Positions 18,274 through 28,174 of a stretch of DNA of 64,000 nucleotides are shown one piece after another. Location: contig NZ_JAKKDV010000005.1 of NCBI RefSeq assembly GCF_021728415.1, positions 215,854 to 279,853 on the forward strand. The letters are read 5' to 3'. The position numbers and the translations under genes were made by a program. The notes beneath the pieces were generated by a model, which saw nothing but the letters and a program-made list of their open reading frames with translations, had not been told where the DNA came from and did no database searches. The stretch comes from Flaviramulus multivorans. Lineage in GTDB: Bacteria > Bacteroidota > Bacteroidia > Flavobacteriales > Flavobacteriaceae. Within the stretch, counting starts at the first letter, position 1. Each line of letters begins with the position of its first letter.

Positions 18274-18291
18274 TGAGAAGTGAAAATATAA
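18274..18291 (+). repeat. 18-bp motif shared with the pgmB leader (copy 2)
   Basis: This is an exact match to 16943-16960. Here it reads in the direction of susC transcription, so the susC leader RNA would be complementary to the pgmB leader RNA over 18 nt. Confidence 0.8.
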
Positions 18292-18326
18292 CAAACTAAT
18301 TAAACACTTAAATTAAACTAATTTGT

Positions 18327-21230
18327 ATGAAAAGAAACACTAAAAGTTTACTGTTTTTCATGCTTATTTTTCCTGTTTTTATATTTGGGCAAAATACGCT
18401 GAAAGGTAAGGTAATAGAACAGTCGACCTCTATTCCGCTTCCTGGTGTTAATGTTGTTATAAAAGGAACAACAACAGGAACTTCAACTGATTTTGATGGA
18501 AACTATCAAATAGATGTTCAAAATGGAGATGTTATTGTATTCACATATATTGGCTACCAAGCTCAAGAAATTACTTATGTGGGTCAAGCAACTTTGAATG
18601 TTCAGTTAATTGAAGATACATCACAACTTGATGAAGTTGTGATTATCGGGTATGGTGCAACTACAATTAAAGATGCCACTGGCTCGTTAGACCGGATTGA
18701 TTCTGAAGAATTTAATAGAGGAGCCATAGTGTCTCCAGAAAACCTTTTAGCTGGTAAATCTGCAGGGGTTAGAATTACCACTTCGTCAGGTTCTCCAGGT
18801 GCTGGTGCAGAAATCAGAATTAGAAATGGGGGCTCATTAAGTGCCAACAATAGCCCATTAATCGTTGTTGATGGTATTCCATTAAGTGGCGGTAGCTTAA
18901 ATGCTATCAACCCTAACGAAATTGAAAGCTATACAGTATTAAAAGATGCTTCCGCTACAGCTATTTATGGTTCAAGAGCAACAGCTGGTGTTGTAATTAT
19001 AACTACTAAAAAAGGTAAAACAAAGGCACCTTTAAAAGTAGAGTACGATATACAAGCATCGTTTGGGAAAATTATCGATAAAATTGATGTTTTAAGTGCG
19101 TCACAATTAAGACAATATGTTATTGATAACGGTGAGGATCCTAGTTTTTTAGGAAATGCTAATACAGATTGGCAAGATGAAATTTATGAAACCGCTGAAG
19201 GAGCTATTCATAATTTAACTTTAACCAAAGGTTTTAAAAACGGATCGTTAAGAACTAATTACAACTTATCGAATCAGAATGGTCTTTTAATGACCTCGCA
19301 GTATAGAAGAAATGCTATTAACATTAATTTTGAGCATAGATTTTTAGAAGATCATTTAAAGGTAAATGTTACGTCAAAGGGAAGTTTGGTAGATAACCGT
19401 TTTGCAAATGAAGGTGCTATTGGTAGTGCTTTATTCTTCGACCCAACACAACCCGTAGAAGGAAATTATGGGGGCTATTTTGAATTTGAAGATGCCGATG
19501 GGGTAGCAAATCTTGCTCCAAGAAATCCAGTGTCATTATTAGAATTAAATGATAATAGACAAAGAGCTAAAAGAAATATTTCCAACATTCAGTTAGATTA
19601 TAAATTCCATTTTTTACCTGAATTAAGATTAAATGTGAATGCTGGTTTTGATTATGAAGAATATGATGGTAGATATTTTTCGGATGGTAGGGCTGGGTTT
19701 AATAATCTAAATTCTGGACAATTCCCAAGCTTAGGAACTTATAATGGAATAAATAAAAACAGACTATTAGATTTCTACCTTAATTATAAAGAAGATTTTG
19801 AAGGGTCACTTTTATCGGGGATTGATATGACTGCAGGTCATACTTACCAGAGATTTTATAATATTGGAGATAGTAGAAACAGAAACACTGCAACAGGAGC
19901 TTTTGAGGTGCCTTTAGCTCCTATACCTTTTCAATTAATTTTAGAGTCCTACTTTGCTAGAGCAAATTTCACTTTAGATAAGAAATACATTTTCACAGCA
20001 ACTTACAGACGTGATATTTCATCTCGTTTTTCAAAAGAAAACAGAAATGCTGATTTCCCATCCGCAGCTTTTTCTTGGTTAGCTTCTGATGAGGATTTCT
20101 TAAAGGATTCTAAAGTAATTTCAAACTTAAAATTACGATTAAGTTGGGGTGTTACTGGTCAGCAAGATATTGGTGGATCTTTCCCATATTTAGGTGTTTA
20201 TTCTAGAGGCGATATTAGATCTCAATACCAGTTTGGACAAAACTTTATACCAACTATCAGACCAGAAGGTTATAATGAAGACATCAAATGGGAAGAAGCT
20301 ACCATGTACAATGCAGGTATTGATTATGGGCTTTTTGATAATAAAATATCGGGTACTTTAGACTTTTATTATAGAAAGAATAAAGACTTGTTACAATACT
20401 CTCAAGTTCCAGGTGGTAGTAACTTAGAAAACTTTTTAGACCAAAATGTTGGTGAAACGGTGAGTAGAGGTATTGAAATTGGTTTAAATGCTACACCATT
20501 TAAATCAAAAGATTTTACATGGGATGTAAGTGCTAACTTTACTTTGAGTGATGTAGAAATTACGAAACTTACATTAACAGATGATCCTAATTTCCCTGGA
20601 CAACCTTTAGGAGGAATTTCTGGAGGAGTTGGAAACACCATACAAATTAATGCTTTAAATGCAGAACCAGGTAGTTTTTATGTTTATAAACAAGTTGTCG
20701 ACACCAATGGAAATCCGCTTGAGGGAGTATATGTAGATTTAAACGGTGATAATGTCATTAACGATAGCGACAAGTACAGGTTCCAATCTGGAACACCAGA
20801 TGCTTTCTTTGGTTTTACGTCTAGTATGAACTATAAGAATTTCGATTTTAACTTTACACTCAGAGGTAGTTTAGGTAATTATATGTATAATAACTTTAGA
20901 TCTGCTAACGGTTACGGACAAGCAATTTTAAACCAAATTGGTGATTATTACGGAAATGGTAGCGTAGACGTATTAAATACTGGTTTTGAAAATAATCAAC
21001 AATTTTCAGACCTATACGTTGAAAATGCTTCTTTTATGAAATTAGATAACGTATCTTTAGGCTACACAGTTCCATTTGAGAAGGTAACATTCCGCGCTAC
21101 TCTAATAGCTCAGAATGTATTCACTGTTACGAATTATTCTGGTTTAGACCCAGAAATTTCGGGAGGTATAGACAATAATATTTATCCTAAACCAAGAACC
21201 TATTCTTTAGGATTAAATTTTGCTTTTTAA
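18327..21230 (+). CDS. susC: SusC-family TonB-linked outer membrane protein
   Basis: 967-residue TonB-dependent porin that imports glycans together with SusD. It has a signal peptide (FFMLIFPVFIFGQ), a carboxypeptidase-regulatory-like domain at ~residues 24-95 (GVNVVIKGTTTGTSTDFDG), a plug domain from ~100 to 230 (LIVVDGIPL, IESYTVLKDASATAIYG, GVVIITTKKG) and a C-terminal beta barrel ending in NFAF. It is first in the plus-strand operon and, from its context, likely imports maltodextrins. Confidence 0.95.
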   Translation: MKRNTKSLLFFMLIFPVFIFGQNTLKGKVIEQSTSIPLPGVNVVIKGTTTGTSTDFDGNYQIDVQNGDVIVFTYIGYQAQEITYVGQATLNVQLIEDTSQLDEVVIIGYGATTIKDATGSLDRIDSEEFNRGAIVSPENLLAGKSAGVRITTSSGSPGAGAEIRIRNGGSLSANNSPLIVVDGIPLSGGSLNAINPNEIESYTVLKDASATAIYGSRATAGVVIITTKKGKTKAPLKVEYDIQASFGKIIDKIDVLSASQLRQYVIDNGEDPSFLGNANTDWQDEIYETAEGAIHNLTLTKGFKNGSLRTNYNLSNQNGLLMTSQYRRNAININFEHRFLEDHLKVNVTSKGSLVDNRFANEGAIGSALFFDPTQPVEGNYGGYFEFEDADGVANLAPRNPVSLLELNDNRQRAKRNISNIQLDYKFHFLPELRLNVNAGFDYEEYDGRYFSDGRAGFNNLNSGQFPSLGTYNGINKNRLLDFYLNYKEDFEGSLLSGIDMTAGHTYQRFYNIGDSRNRNTATGAFEVPLAPIPFQLILESYFARANFTLDKKYIFTATYRRDISSRFSKENRNADFPSAAFSWLASDEDFLKDSKVISNLKLRLSWGVTGQQDIGGSFPYLGVYSRGDIRSQYQFGQNFIPTIRPEGYNEDIKWEEATMYNAGIDYGLFDNKISGTLDFYYRKNKDLLQYSQVPGGSNLENFLDQNVGETVSRGIEIGLNATPFKSKDFTWDVSANFTLSDVEITKLTLTDDPNFPGQPLGGISGGVGNTIQINALNAEPGSFYVYKQVVDTNGNPLEGVYVDLNGDNVINDSDKYRFQSGTPDAFFGFTSSMNYKNFDFNFTLRGSLGNYMYNNFRSANGYGQAILNQIGDYYGNGSVDVLNTGFENNQQFSDLYVENASFMKLDNVSLGYTVPFEKVTFRATLIAQNVFTVTNYSGLDPEISGGIDNNIYPKPRTYSLGLNFAF

Positions 21231-21261
21231 AAAAATAAAATCAACTATAAAAGAAAATAAT

Positions 21262-22851
21262 ATGTTAAACAATTTAAAGAAAGTATTGTTTTTGTTTTTT
21301 GGTGTTACAATCATGGTTTCATGTACAGGTGAAATAGACGATTTAAAACCAATAAATCAAGAAACATCTGCTTCGGTTTTTGATAACCCAGAAGCTTATA
21401 AATCTTTTTTAGCTAAAATTTATGCAGGTATAGCAATTAGTGGTCAACAAGGGCCTGCAGGAAATCCTGACCTCGCAGGATTGGACGAAGGGTTTTCTAA
21501 CTACCTTCGATTGTATTGGAAACTTCAAGAATTAACAACTGATGAGGCTCTAATAGGATGGAATGACGGCACTATTAAAGATCTTCATTACCAAAACTGG
21601 ACTCCAGGAAATGAATTTATTCGAACCATGTATGATAGAATTTTATATCAAATTGCATTGGCCAACGAATTTTTGCGACAAACATCTGATGGCGTTTTAG
21701 ACTCAAGAGGTGTTGATGCTAACTTAAAGGCAGAGATTCAAACTTACAGAGCTGAAGCAAGGTTTATGAGAGCTTTAAGCTATTATCATGCATTAGATTT
21801 TTATCGTAATGTTCCGTTTACAACAGAAGAAGATCCCATAGGAGCGTTTTTGCCAAATCAAACAAATGGTCAAGATTTGTTCAGCTATATTGAATCAGAA
21901 TTAATCGATATTGATGCAGATTTAATGGCTCCAGGACAAAACGAATATGCTCGTGCTGATAAGGCAGCTGCTTGGATGTTGTTATCAAAATTGTATTTAA
22001 ATGCTGAGGTTTATACAGGAACTGCAAGATATAGTGATGCTAGAATTCAAGCAGAGAAAGTGATAAGTTCGGGCGTGTATAGTTTAGAGCCAAATTATGA
22101 ATATTTGTTTTTGGCGGATAATCACTTATCAAATGAAATCATTTTCCCGATAGCTTTTGATGGCTTAAATACGCAAGCCTACGGAGGAATGACATTTTTA
22201 GTTCATGCTCCTGTTGGAGGAAGTATGTCTCCTGCCGATTTTGGAGTTAGCGGAGGATGGGCCGGAGTAAGAACAACCAGTGCATTTGTTGAAAAATTTC
22301 CAGGTATGGAAAACTCAGCTGATGGAAGAGAGTTATTTTATACAGCAGGTCAAACTTTAGAAATTGAGAATGTTTCTAGATTTACAGATGGTTTTGCCAT
22401 TGCTAAGTATAAAAACCTAGACAGATCTGGTACCCCAGGTTCAGACCCATCGGGAGAGTTTCCAGATACCGATTTTCCAATGTTCAGGTTAGCTGAAGCT
22501 TACTTAATTTATGCTGAAGCTAATGTGAAAGGTGGAGGAGGAGATGCTGGTACAGCTGTTGGATACATTAATTTACTAAGAGCTCGTGCTTACGGAGACT
22601 CGTCTGGGAATATTCAAGCATCCGATTTAACAGAAGATTTTATTCTTGATGAAAGAGCTCGTGAATTATATTGGGAATGTCATAGACGAACTGATTTAGT
22701 TCGTTTTGGAAAGTTTACTTCTAGTTCTGTTTGGCCTTGGAAAGGCAATGTCCCTGGAGGTACAACAACGGAGTCATTTAGAGATTTATTTCCATTACCA
22801 ACGTCAGATTTGAGTGCAAATCCAAACCTTATACAAAACCCTGGTTATTAA
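21262..22851 (+). CDS. susD: SusD/RagB-family nutrient-binding lipoprotein
   Basis: 529 residues from the chosen start. The ATG at 21262 directly precedes a lipoprotein signal (LFLFFGVTIMVSC, Cys21) and follows the A-rich stretch AAAGAAAATAA usual in this phylum. An upstream in-frame ATG at 21220 overlaps susC by 11 bp and would put a charged 14-residue extension before the signal. TPR-like helices (YRAEARFMRALSYYHALDFY) and the C-terminal FPLPTSDLSANPNLIQNPGY are family hallmarks. It is the surface lid and glycan binder for the upstream SusC. Confidence 0.94.
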   Translation: MLNNLKKVLFLFFGVTIMVSCTGEIDDLKPINQETSASVFDNPEAYKSFLAKIYAGIAISGQQGPAGNPDLAGLDEGFSNYLRLYWKLQELTTDEALIGWNDGTIKDLHYQNWTPGNEFIRTMYDRILYQIALANEFLRQTSDGVLDSRGVDANLKAEIQTYRAEARFMRALSYYHALDFYRNVPFTTEEDPIGAFLPNQTNGQDLFSYIESELIDIDADLMAPGQNEYARADKAAAWMLLSKLYLNAEVYTGTARYSDARIQAEKVISSGVYSLEPNYEYLFLADNHLSNEIIFPIAFDGLNTQAYGGMTFLVHAPVGGSMSPADFGVSGGWAGVRTTSAFVEKFPGMENSADGRELFYTAGQTLEIENVSRFTDGFAIAKYKNLDRSGTPGSDPSGEFPDTDFPMFRLAEAYLIYAEANVKGGGGDAGTAVGYINLLRARAYGDSSGNIQASDLTEDFILDERARELYWECHRRTDLVRFGKFTSSSVWPWKGNVPGGTTTESFRDLFPLPTSDLSANPNLIQNPGY

Positions 22852-22867
22852 TTAAAAAAAATATAAA

Positions 22868-24208
22868 ATGAAAAAAATTAAAATTTTATTAGTAATGATT
22901 GTAGCTATGGCTAGCTTCAATTCTTGTGAAAAAGATGAATTAGTATTTACTGCACAAGCTCCAGGCGAGTTTACTTTTACTAACAACTTTTTGTCTGAAT
23001 ATATATTAACATCAACAACTTCTGCTAACATAGGAGAACGTTTTACTTGGGAATCTCAAAGTTTTGATGTTGAAACTGCAGTTACTTATGAGTTACAAGG
23101 TTCAGTCTTAGGAGACTTTACAGATACGGAGGTTATTGGTAGTACATCAAGTAATGATATAGCAGTAACAGTGGGCAAACTATTATCAATGGCATCAGCT
23201 GCAGGTTTAGATAATGATCCTAATACTGAAGAGCCAAACACTGGTAGTTTGTATTTTAGACTCAGAGCTTACTCTGGAAATAGCGCGATAGAAACCTTAT
23301 CCGCTGTTCAAGCTTTAACTGTTGTTCTACCTGAAATAGTTGATAATGGCGGTGGTAGTGGAATTACAATTTCATCTTGGGGAGTTGTTGGTTCTGGATA
23401 TAATAACTGGGGAGCATTTGAAGATGGAAACTTCTATTCAACAGGAACCGCAGATGTATATGTAGCTTACGTAACACTGGTAGATGGTGCTATCAAGTTC
23501 AGAGAAAATAATGCTTGGGACAATAATCTAGGTGATGATGGTGCTGATGGTACTTTAGAGTCAGGTGGTGCAGATATTGTAGTAACGGCTGGAACATATA
23601 AAATCACTTTAGATTTAGGAGCAAACACTTATACTATGGAACCATATTCTTGGGGTGTTGTAGGTAGTGCTTACAATAACTGGGGAGCTGATGGTCCCGA
23701 TGCGAAATTTTACTATGATTATACAACTGATACTTTTAAAGTTGGTGTAAGATTATTAGATGGTGCTATGAAAGTTAGATTTAATAATGATTGGGCTACA
23801 AATTTTGGAGATACTGGAGCAGATGGAACTTTAGACGAAGGTGGAGACGATATTGTCGTTACAGCAGGTCATTATCTAATTACAATTGATTTAAATGCTA
23901 ATACATATACGGCTGTTACAACAGATGTGCCTGGTGTTGTAGGTAGTGCCTACAATAATTGGGGTGCAGATGGTCCAGATTTTAGTTTAACTGAAATTAG
24001 CGCTGGCTTATATGTTGGAGATATTATTACTTTAGTAGACGGAGCTTTTAAATTCAGAATGAATAATGATTGGGCAGTAAACTATGGTGATACAGGCGCC
24101 GATGGTACAATTGATGAAGGAGGTGATGATATTGTGGCTACAGCGGGTATGTATAGAGTAATATTAAATACAACAGAAGGAACTTATAAATTAAATCCTC
24201 TGCAGTAA
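22868..24208 (+). CDS. SusE/SusF-like surface starch-binding lipoprotein
   Basis: 446 residues with a lipoprotein signal ending at a Cys in MASFNSC. Residues ~25-160 resemble the N-terminal SusE domain. Three tandem modules of ~90 residues follow, starting at about bases 23375, 23648 and 23931. Each carries (V)VGSxYNNWGA, a central FRxNNxW and GADGTLxxGGxDIVVTAGxY. The conserved Trp and Asn residues suit stacking and hydrogen bonding to glucans, as in SusE/SusF. It lies 16 bp after susD in the same operon. Binding of alpha-glucan is inferred from homology and context. Confidence 0.88.
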   Translation: MKKIKILLVMIVAMASFNSCEKDELVFTAQAPGEFTFTNNFLSEYILTSTTSANIGERFTWESQSFDVETAVTYELQGSVLGDFTDTEVIGSTSSNDIAVTVGKLLSMASAAGLDNDPNTEEPNTGSLYFRLRAYSGNSAIETLSAVQALTVVLPEIVDNGGGSGITISSWGVVGSGYNNWGAFEDGNFYSTGTADVYVAYVTLVDGAIKFRENNAWDNNLGDDGADGTLESGGADIVVTAGTYKITLDLGANTYTMEPYSWGVVGSAYNNWGADGPDAKFYYDYTTDTFKVGVRLLDGAMKVRFNNDWATNFGDTGADGTLDEGGDDIVVTAGHYLITIDLNANTYTAVTTDVPGVVGSAYNNWGADGPDFSLTEISAGLYVGDIITLVDGAFKFRMNNDWAVNYGDTGADGTIDEGGDDIVATAGMYRVILNTTEGTYKLNPLQ

Positions 24209-24226
24209 ATTTTTTAAACTTAACTT

Positions 24227-24257
24227 AAAGGGCTGAATTAAATACTCAGCCCTTTTT
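24227..24257 (+). terminator. Intercistronic terminator hairpin
   Basis: AAAGGGCTGA (24227-24236) pairs perfectly with TCAGCCCTTT (24246-24255) and a T run follows. It lies between the SusE/F-like gene and the amylase gene, both plus strand, so it may reduce downstream expression. Confidence 0.8.
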
Positions 24258-24271
24258 CAACTTTAAATAGT

Positions 24272-27169
24272 ATGAACAAACTTTACCTAATATTAATAAC
24301 CTTATTCTCTTTTAATTTCTTGGTTGGTCAGGTCACAGTGACCCCAAATCCTTTTGAAATAGATGAGTCTATAACTATCACTATCGATGCTAATAGTTCA
24401 TCTACAAATTGTAATGGATTCAGTAATCCGAATAAAGTTTATGCACATTTAGGTGTGGGTGATGATAATGATGAATATGGAATAAAAGTTGTTGGAAATT
24501 GGGGGCAAGACGATGGTGTTGGCGAAATGACTAATAATGGTAACGGTACATGGAGCATTACATTCACTACAAACACTTACTTTGGTTTAACACCTGCAGA
24601 AGAAGCTAATGTTACTAAAATGGGGATGGTTTTTAGAAACGAAAACGGTAGTCAAGAATTTAAAGATACTGATTGTACAAATTTTATATTTGATGTAGGA
24701 ACGTTTCAAGTAAGCTTGAGTTCACCAACTGTAAATTCTACAACTATTCTGGCATCCGGAGGCAGTTTAAGTATATCTGCATCTAATATTGGTGGAAATG
24801 CTAATTACGTCTTAAAAGCTAACGGAAGCACAATAAATACGCAGTCAAATGTTTCTTCATACAATTATAATCACACCAATATTACTAGTAATCAGAAATA
24901 TGATTTAGAAGTTACTTTAGGAGGAACTACTATCACAAAGAGCTTTTCTGTATTAATAGATCCAGGTACAACTGTTGAAACTCTTACGGGTGATTACGTA
25001 GATGGTATAAATTATGACCCAAGTGATCCAACAAAAGCAACATTATTATTATATGCTAATGGTAAAGATTTTGTTTATGTAGCTGGAAGTTTCAATAATT
25101 GGCAACCAGATTCAAATTACGCTATGAAGCGTGATTATTCTAGAAATGGAAGATATTGGCTTACTTTAACAGGTTTAACACCTGGACAAATTGAAACCTA
25201 TCAATATTGGGTAGTAGATAAAACACCTACAACAAACTCGCAAGCTTTAGTTGAAACGGCAGACCCGTATTCAACTTTAGTATTAAGTTATTATGACGAC
25301 CCTTGGATTCCAACATCAACATATCCTAACTTACCTGCTTATCCTAATACTGGTAATCAATTTGAAGTTAGCGTATTACAAACCAATCAACCAGAATATA
25401 ATTGGCAGGTTACTAACTTTAATAAGCCGAAAAAAGAGGATTTGATCGTTTACGAAGTTTTACTCCGAGATTTTGATGCTGATCGAAATTTTCAAGACAT
25501 TATCGACAGAATTTCATATTTCAAAAACTTGAACATTAACGCTATTGAATTAATGCCCGTTATGGAATTTGAAGGTAATGAAAGTTGGGGATATAACACC
25601 GCTTTCCATAGAGCGCTTGACAAATACTACGGAACAGCAGAGAAGTTGAAAGAACTTGTTGACGTATGCCACCAAAACGGAATTGCAGTAATTTTAGATA
25701 TTGCATTAAACCATGCATTCGGTAGAAACCCAATGGTAAGAATGTGGTGTAATGATCCTGATGGAGACGGTTATGGTGCTCCAAATACCGACAATCCATA
25801 CTTAAATACTGTTCCTAGACATAGTTATAATGTTGGGAGTGACTTTAATCATCAAAGTGGTAGAACTAAAGAATATGTAAAAAGTGTTGTTAAACATTGG
25901 ATTGAAGAATTTAAAATTGATGGATTTAGATGGGATTTAACCAAAGGGTTTACGCAAAATTGTACTGAGAACGACCAAACATGTACTAATAATTTACAAG
26001 CTGATAGAGTTGCTGTTTTAAAGGAATATGCAGATTACTCATGGAATTTAGACCCAACTCATTATGTGATTTTTGAGCATCTAGGTTCTGATGCAGAAGA
26101 GCAAATGTGGGCAGATTATAGAATTTCTGGTGAAGCAGATGGCATTTCGAAAGGTATAATGATGTGGAGTGAAATGTGGAATGATTATAAGTCACTCGCA
26201 AACGGTTATGCAAGTTCTTTTGATAGAATGGGGCATACCGCTCACGGATTTACTGAAAAGCGTACACTAGGATATCCTGAAAGCCATGATAAGGACAGAA
26301 TTATGTATGAAATGACTACTTTCGGTAACTCTGGCACAGGGTATGACATTAAAGACCTTAATACAGCATTGGCAAGAATGTCTACATTAGGTGCTGTAAC
26401 ATTAACTATTCCTGGACCCAAAATGGTATGGCATTTTGCAGATTTAGGGATGGATGATTCTATTTGGCTATGTTCAGATGGGGTTACTGTTAACTCTGAT
26501 TATGATGGGAATAATGACGGGGACTGTAAATTAAGTACAAAACCACAGCCTCAATGGGCTGAAAATTGGCTTGGTAATTCTAATAGAAAGCAAGTGTATG
26601 ATGACTGGTCCAGATTAATTCAGTTAAAAACACAGGAAGCTGTTTTTGAAGGCGATTACACTATTGAATCTGGAACATTAACTCCCAAAATTTATGTTTT
26701 TGATAACGCACTCCCAACATCGAGTTTAAAGAATGTTGTTATTTTAGCAAATTTTGATGTAACAGCGCAAAATGTAATACCAAATTTTCCAAATACAGGC
26801 ACTTGGTACGATTTAATGGATGAAACAGGTGGCACTTCCATTAATGTTACAGATACATCTAATCCTATAAACTTAAGTGCAGGTACCTTTAAGATATATG
26901 GAAATGCAGCTTCAACTTTAAACACTAGTGATATATTAGACGTGAATGATTTCACATTATATCCAAATCCTGCTGCAAATACGTTTAAAATTAATAAACC
27001 AGTTGAAACCGTATCAATTTATGATACTACAGGAAAACTAATTTCAACTTTTAAAGGTGGATTTAAAAAGAATTATGAATTTAATATTTCAAATATAACC
27101 CAAGGTCTATACATCGTAAATTTCAAAACTGATTCTACTTCTGTTTCAAAACGTTTATTAATTAACTAA
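24272..27169 (+). CDS. T9SS-exported GH13 alpha-amylase
   Basis: 965 residues. A signal peptide (FSFNFLVGQ) is followed by an N-terminal beta module (residues ~20-150, CBM-like), an Ig-like segment (~150-230) and a CBM48-like module with VYVAGSFNNWQPD (~270). The GH13 barrel (~385-800) has ILDIALNHAFG, nucleophile Asp555 in GFRWD, acid/base Glu602 in IFEHLG and Asp673 in ESHDKD. A T9SS type A sorting domain (LYPNPAANTF, ending KRLLIN) closes it. It is the likely surface amylase that replaces SusG. Export by T9SS rather than as a lipoprotein is notable. Confidence 0.93.
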   Translation: MNKLYLILITLFSFNFLVGQVTVTPNPFEIDESITITIDANSSSTNCNGFSNPNKVYAHLGVGDDNDEYGIKVVGNWGQDDGVGEMTNNGNGTWSITFTTNTYFGLTPAEEANVTKMGMVFRNENGSQEFKDTDCTNFIFDVGTFQVSLSSPTVNSTTILASGGSLSISASNIGGNANYVLKANGSTINTQSNVSSYNYNHTNITSNQKYDLEVTLGGTTITKSFSVLIDPGTTVETLTGDYVDGINYDPSDPTKATLLLYANGKDFVYVAGSFNNWQPDSNYAMKRDYSRNGRYWLTLTGLTPGQIETYQYWVVDKTPTTNSQALVETADPYSTLVLSYYDDPWIPTSTYPNLPAYPNTGNQFEVSVLQTNQPEYNWQVTNFNKPKKEDLIVYEVLLRDFDADRNFQDIIDRISYFKNLNINAIELMPVMEFEGNESWGYNTAFHRALDKYYGTAEKLKELVDVCHQNGIAVILDIALNHAFGRNPMVRMWCNDPDGDGYGAPNTDNPYLNTVPRHSYNVGSDFNHQSGRTKEYVKSVVKHWIEEFKIDGFRWDLTKGFTQNCTENDQTCTNNLQADRVAVLKEYADYSWNLDPTHYVIFEHLGSDAEEQMWADYRISGEADGISKGIMMWSEMWNDYKSLANGYASSFDRMGHTAHGFTEKRTLGYPESHDKDRIMYEMTTFGNSGTGYDIKDLNTALARMSTLGAVTLTIPGPKMVWHFADLGMDDSIWLCSDGVTVNSDYDGNNDGDCKLSTKPQPQWAENWLGNSNRKQVYDDWSRLIQLKTQEAVFEGDYTIESGTLTPKIYVFDNALPTSSLKNVVILANFDVTAQNVIPNFPNTGTWYDLMDETGGTSINVTDTSNPINLSAGTFKIYGNAASTLNTSDILDVNDFTLYPNPAANTFKINKPVETVSIYDTTGKLISTFKGGFKKNYEFNISNITQGLYIVNFKTDSTSVSKRLLIN

Positions 27170-27180
27170 ACTTTAAAACT

Positions 27181-28107
27181 ATGAAGAATTTTTACATGTT
27201 TTTATTTTTAATTTCAGCATGTTGTTTAAATGCCCAAACAACTGTTAATTATGTTCAGCAAGCAGCAAATTATAGTGCTTTTTTTGCTGATAGTGGTGGC
27301 TCATTTGATAATGGGGCTACTGAATTTGGAATGTGGGCAAATGGTGGAGGCGCAAAACAATCTGTGGCTTGGAGAAATTTCACAGAAGATGGAACTACAT
27401 CTGGAACGCTATCTACCATGGCGGTTGGAGATAAATTTACTATTACAGTTTCTGCAACTCAAGCATCTTTTGGTGTAATCGGGTTAGCACTACTATCTAG
27501 CCCATCAGCAACAACAACATGGGCAGATAGAATTAATAATTATGCAGTTCAGGTGAATTTAAATGGAAATGGCGGTGCTAATGATCCTTGGGAAGTAGTT
27601 TCAAACGGTGGAACTGTAGATGCTTCAAGCATTGGTGGTTCAACAAATTATGCTGATTTTAAATTTGAGTTTACATTAAATACAGCAACCACAATGACAG
27701 TATCTATAAATGATGGTACTGAAACCTTTAATATTACATTAAACAATCAAGATATTACGGGGTATTCTGTTTATTTTGCTGATGATTGGAATGGAGCAGC
27801 TAATGCCAATATATATTGGAAGCCAACTTCTGAGTATACATATGCGTCAACTTTGCATACAGAAACATTAGATTTTGAAACAGCATATTCAATTTATCCG
27901 AATCCAGCAAAGGATTCTTTTTCTATAAGTAAGAAGGTAGATGAATTATACATTTATGATATAACTGGGAAAATTGTAAAATCATTTAAAGGGAGCTTTG
28001 ATTCGGCGCATGAGTTTAATGTTTCAAGCTTACCAAAAAGCATTTACTTAATAAAAATCACAGATAATTTAGGGAATGAGACCACGGATAAGCTTTTAAA
28101 ATTATAA
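27181..28107 (+). CDS. Unidentified secreted T9SS type A sorting domain protein
   Basis: 308 residues with a signal peptide (LFLISACCLNAQ). Residues ~20-225 are a single beta-rich domain with many aromatics (MWANGGGAKQSVAWRNF, YSVYFADDWNGAANANIYW). The last ~75 residues are a T9SS sorting domain (IYPNPAKDSF, ending TDKLLKL). I recognise no family for the main domain. It follows the amylase after 11 bp and precedes a strong terminator, so it is the last gene of the susC operon. A glucan-binding or accessory role is a guess from position. Confidence 0.75.
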   Translation: MKNFYMFLFLISACCLNAQTTVNYVQQAANYSAFFADSGGSFDNGATEFGMWANGGGAKQSVAWRNFTEDGTTSGTLSTMAVGDKFTITVSATQASFGVIGLALLSSPSATTTWADRINNYAVQVNLNGNGGANDPWEVVSNGGTVDASSIGGSTNYADFKFEFTLNTATTMTVSINDGTETFNITLNNQDITGYSVYFADDWNGAANANIYWKPTSEYTYASTLHTETLDFETAYSIYPNPAKDSFSISKKVDELYIYDITGKIVKSFKGSFDSAHEFNVSSLPKSIYLIKITDNLGNETTDKLLKL

Positions 28108-28128
28108 TTAACAGCTTTTGATTTATAT

Positions 28129-28162
28129 AATAAGCCTTTCTAGTCAAATAGAAAGGCTTATT
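28129..28162. terminator. Bidirectional terminator
   Basis: AATAAGCCTTTC (28129-28140) and GAAAGGCTTATT (28151-28162) form a perfect 12-bp stem with a 10-base loop between two convergent genes. Confidence 0.85.
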
Positions 28163-28174
28163 GCTTTAAATATG

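Noticed and set aside
18602..18910. 102-codon ORF antisense to susC
   Set aside because: It is fully within the conserved plug domain of susC; no independent signals.
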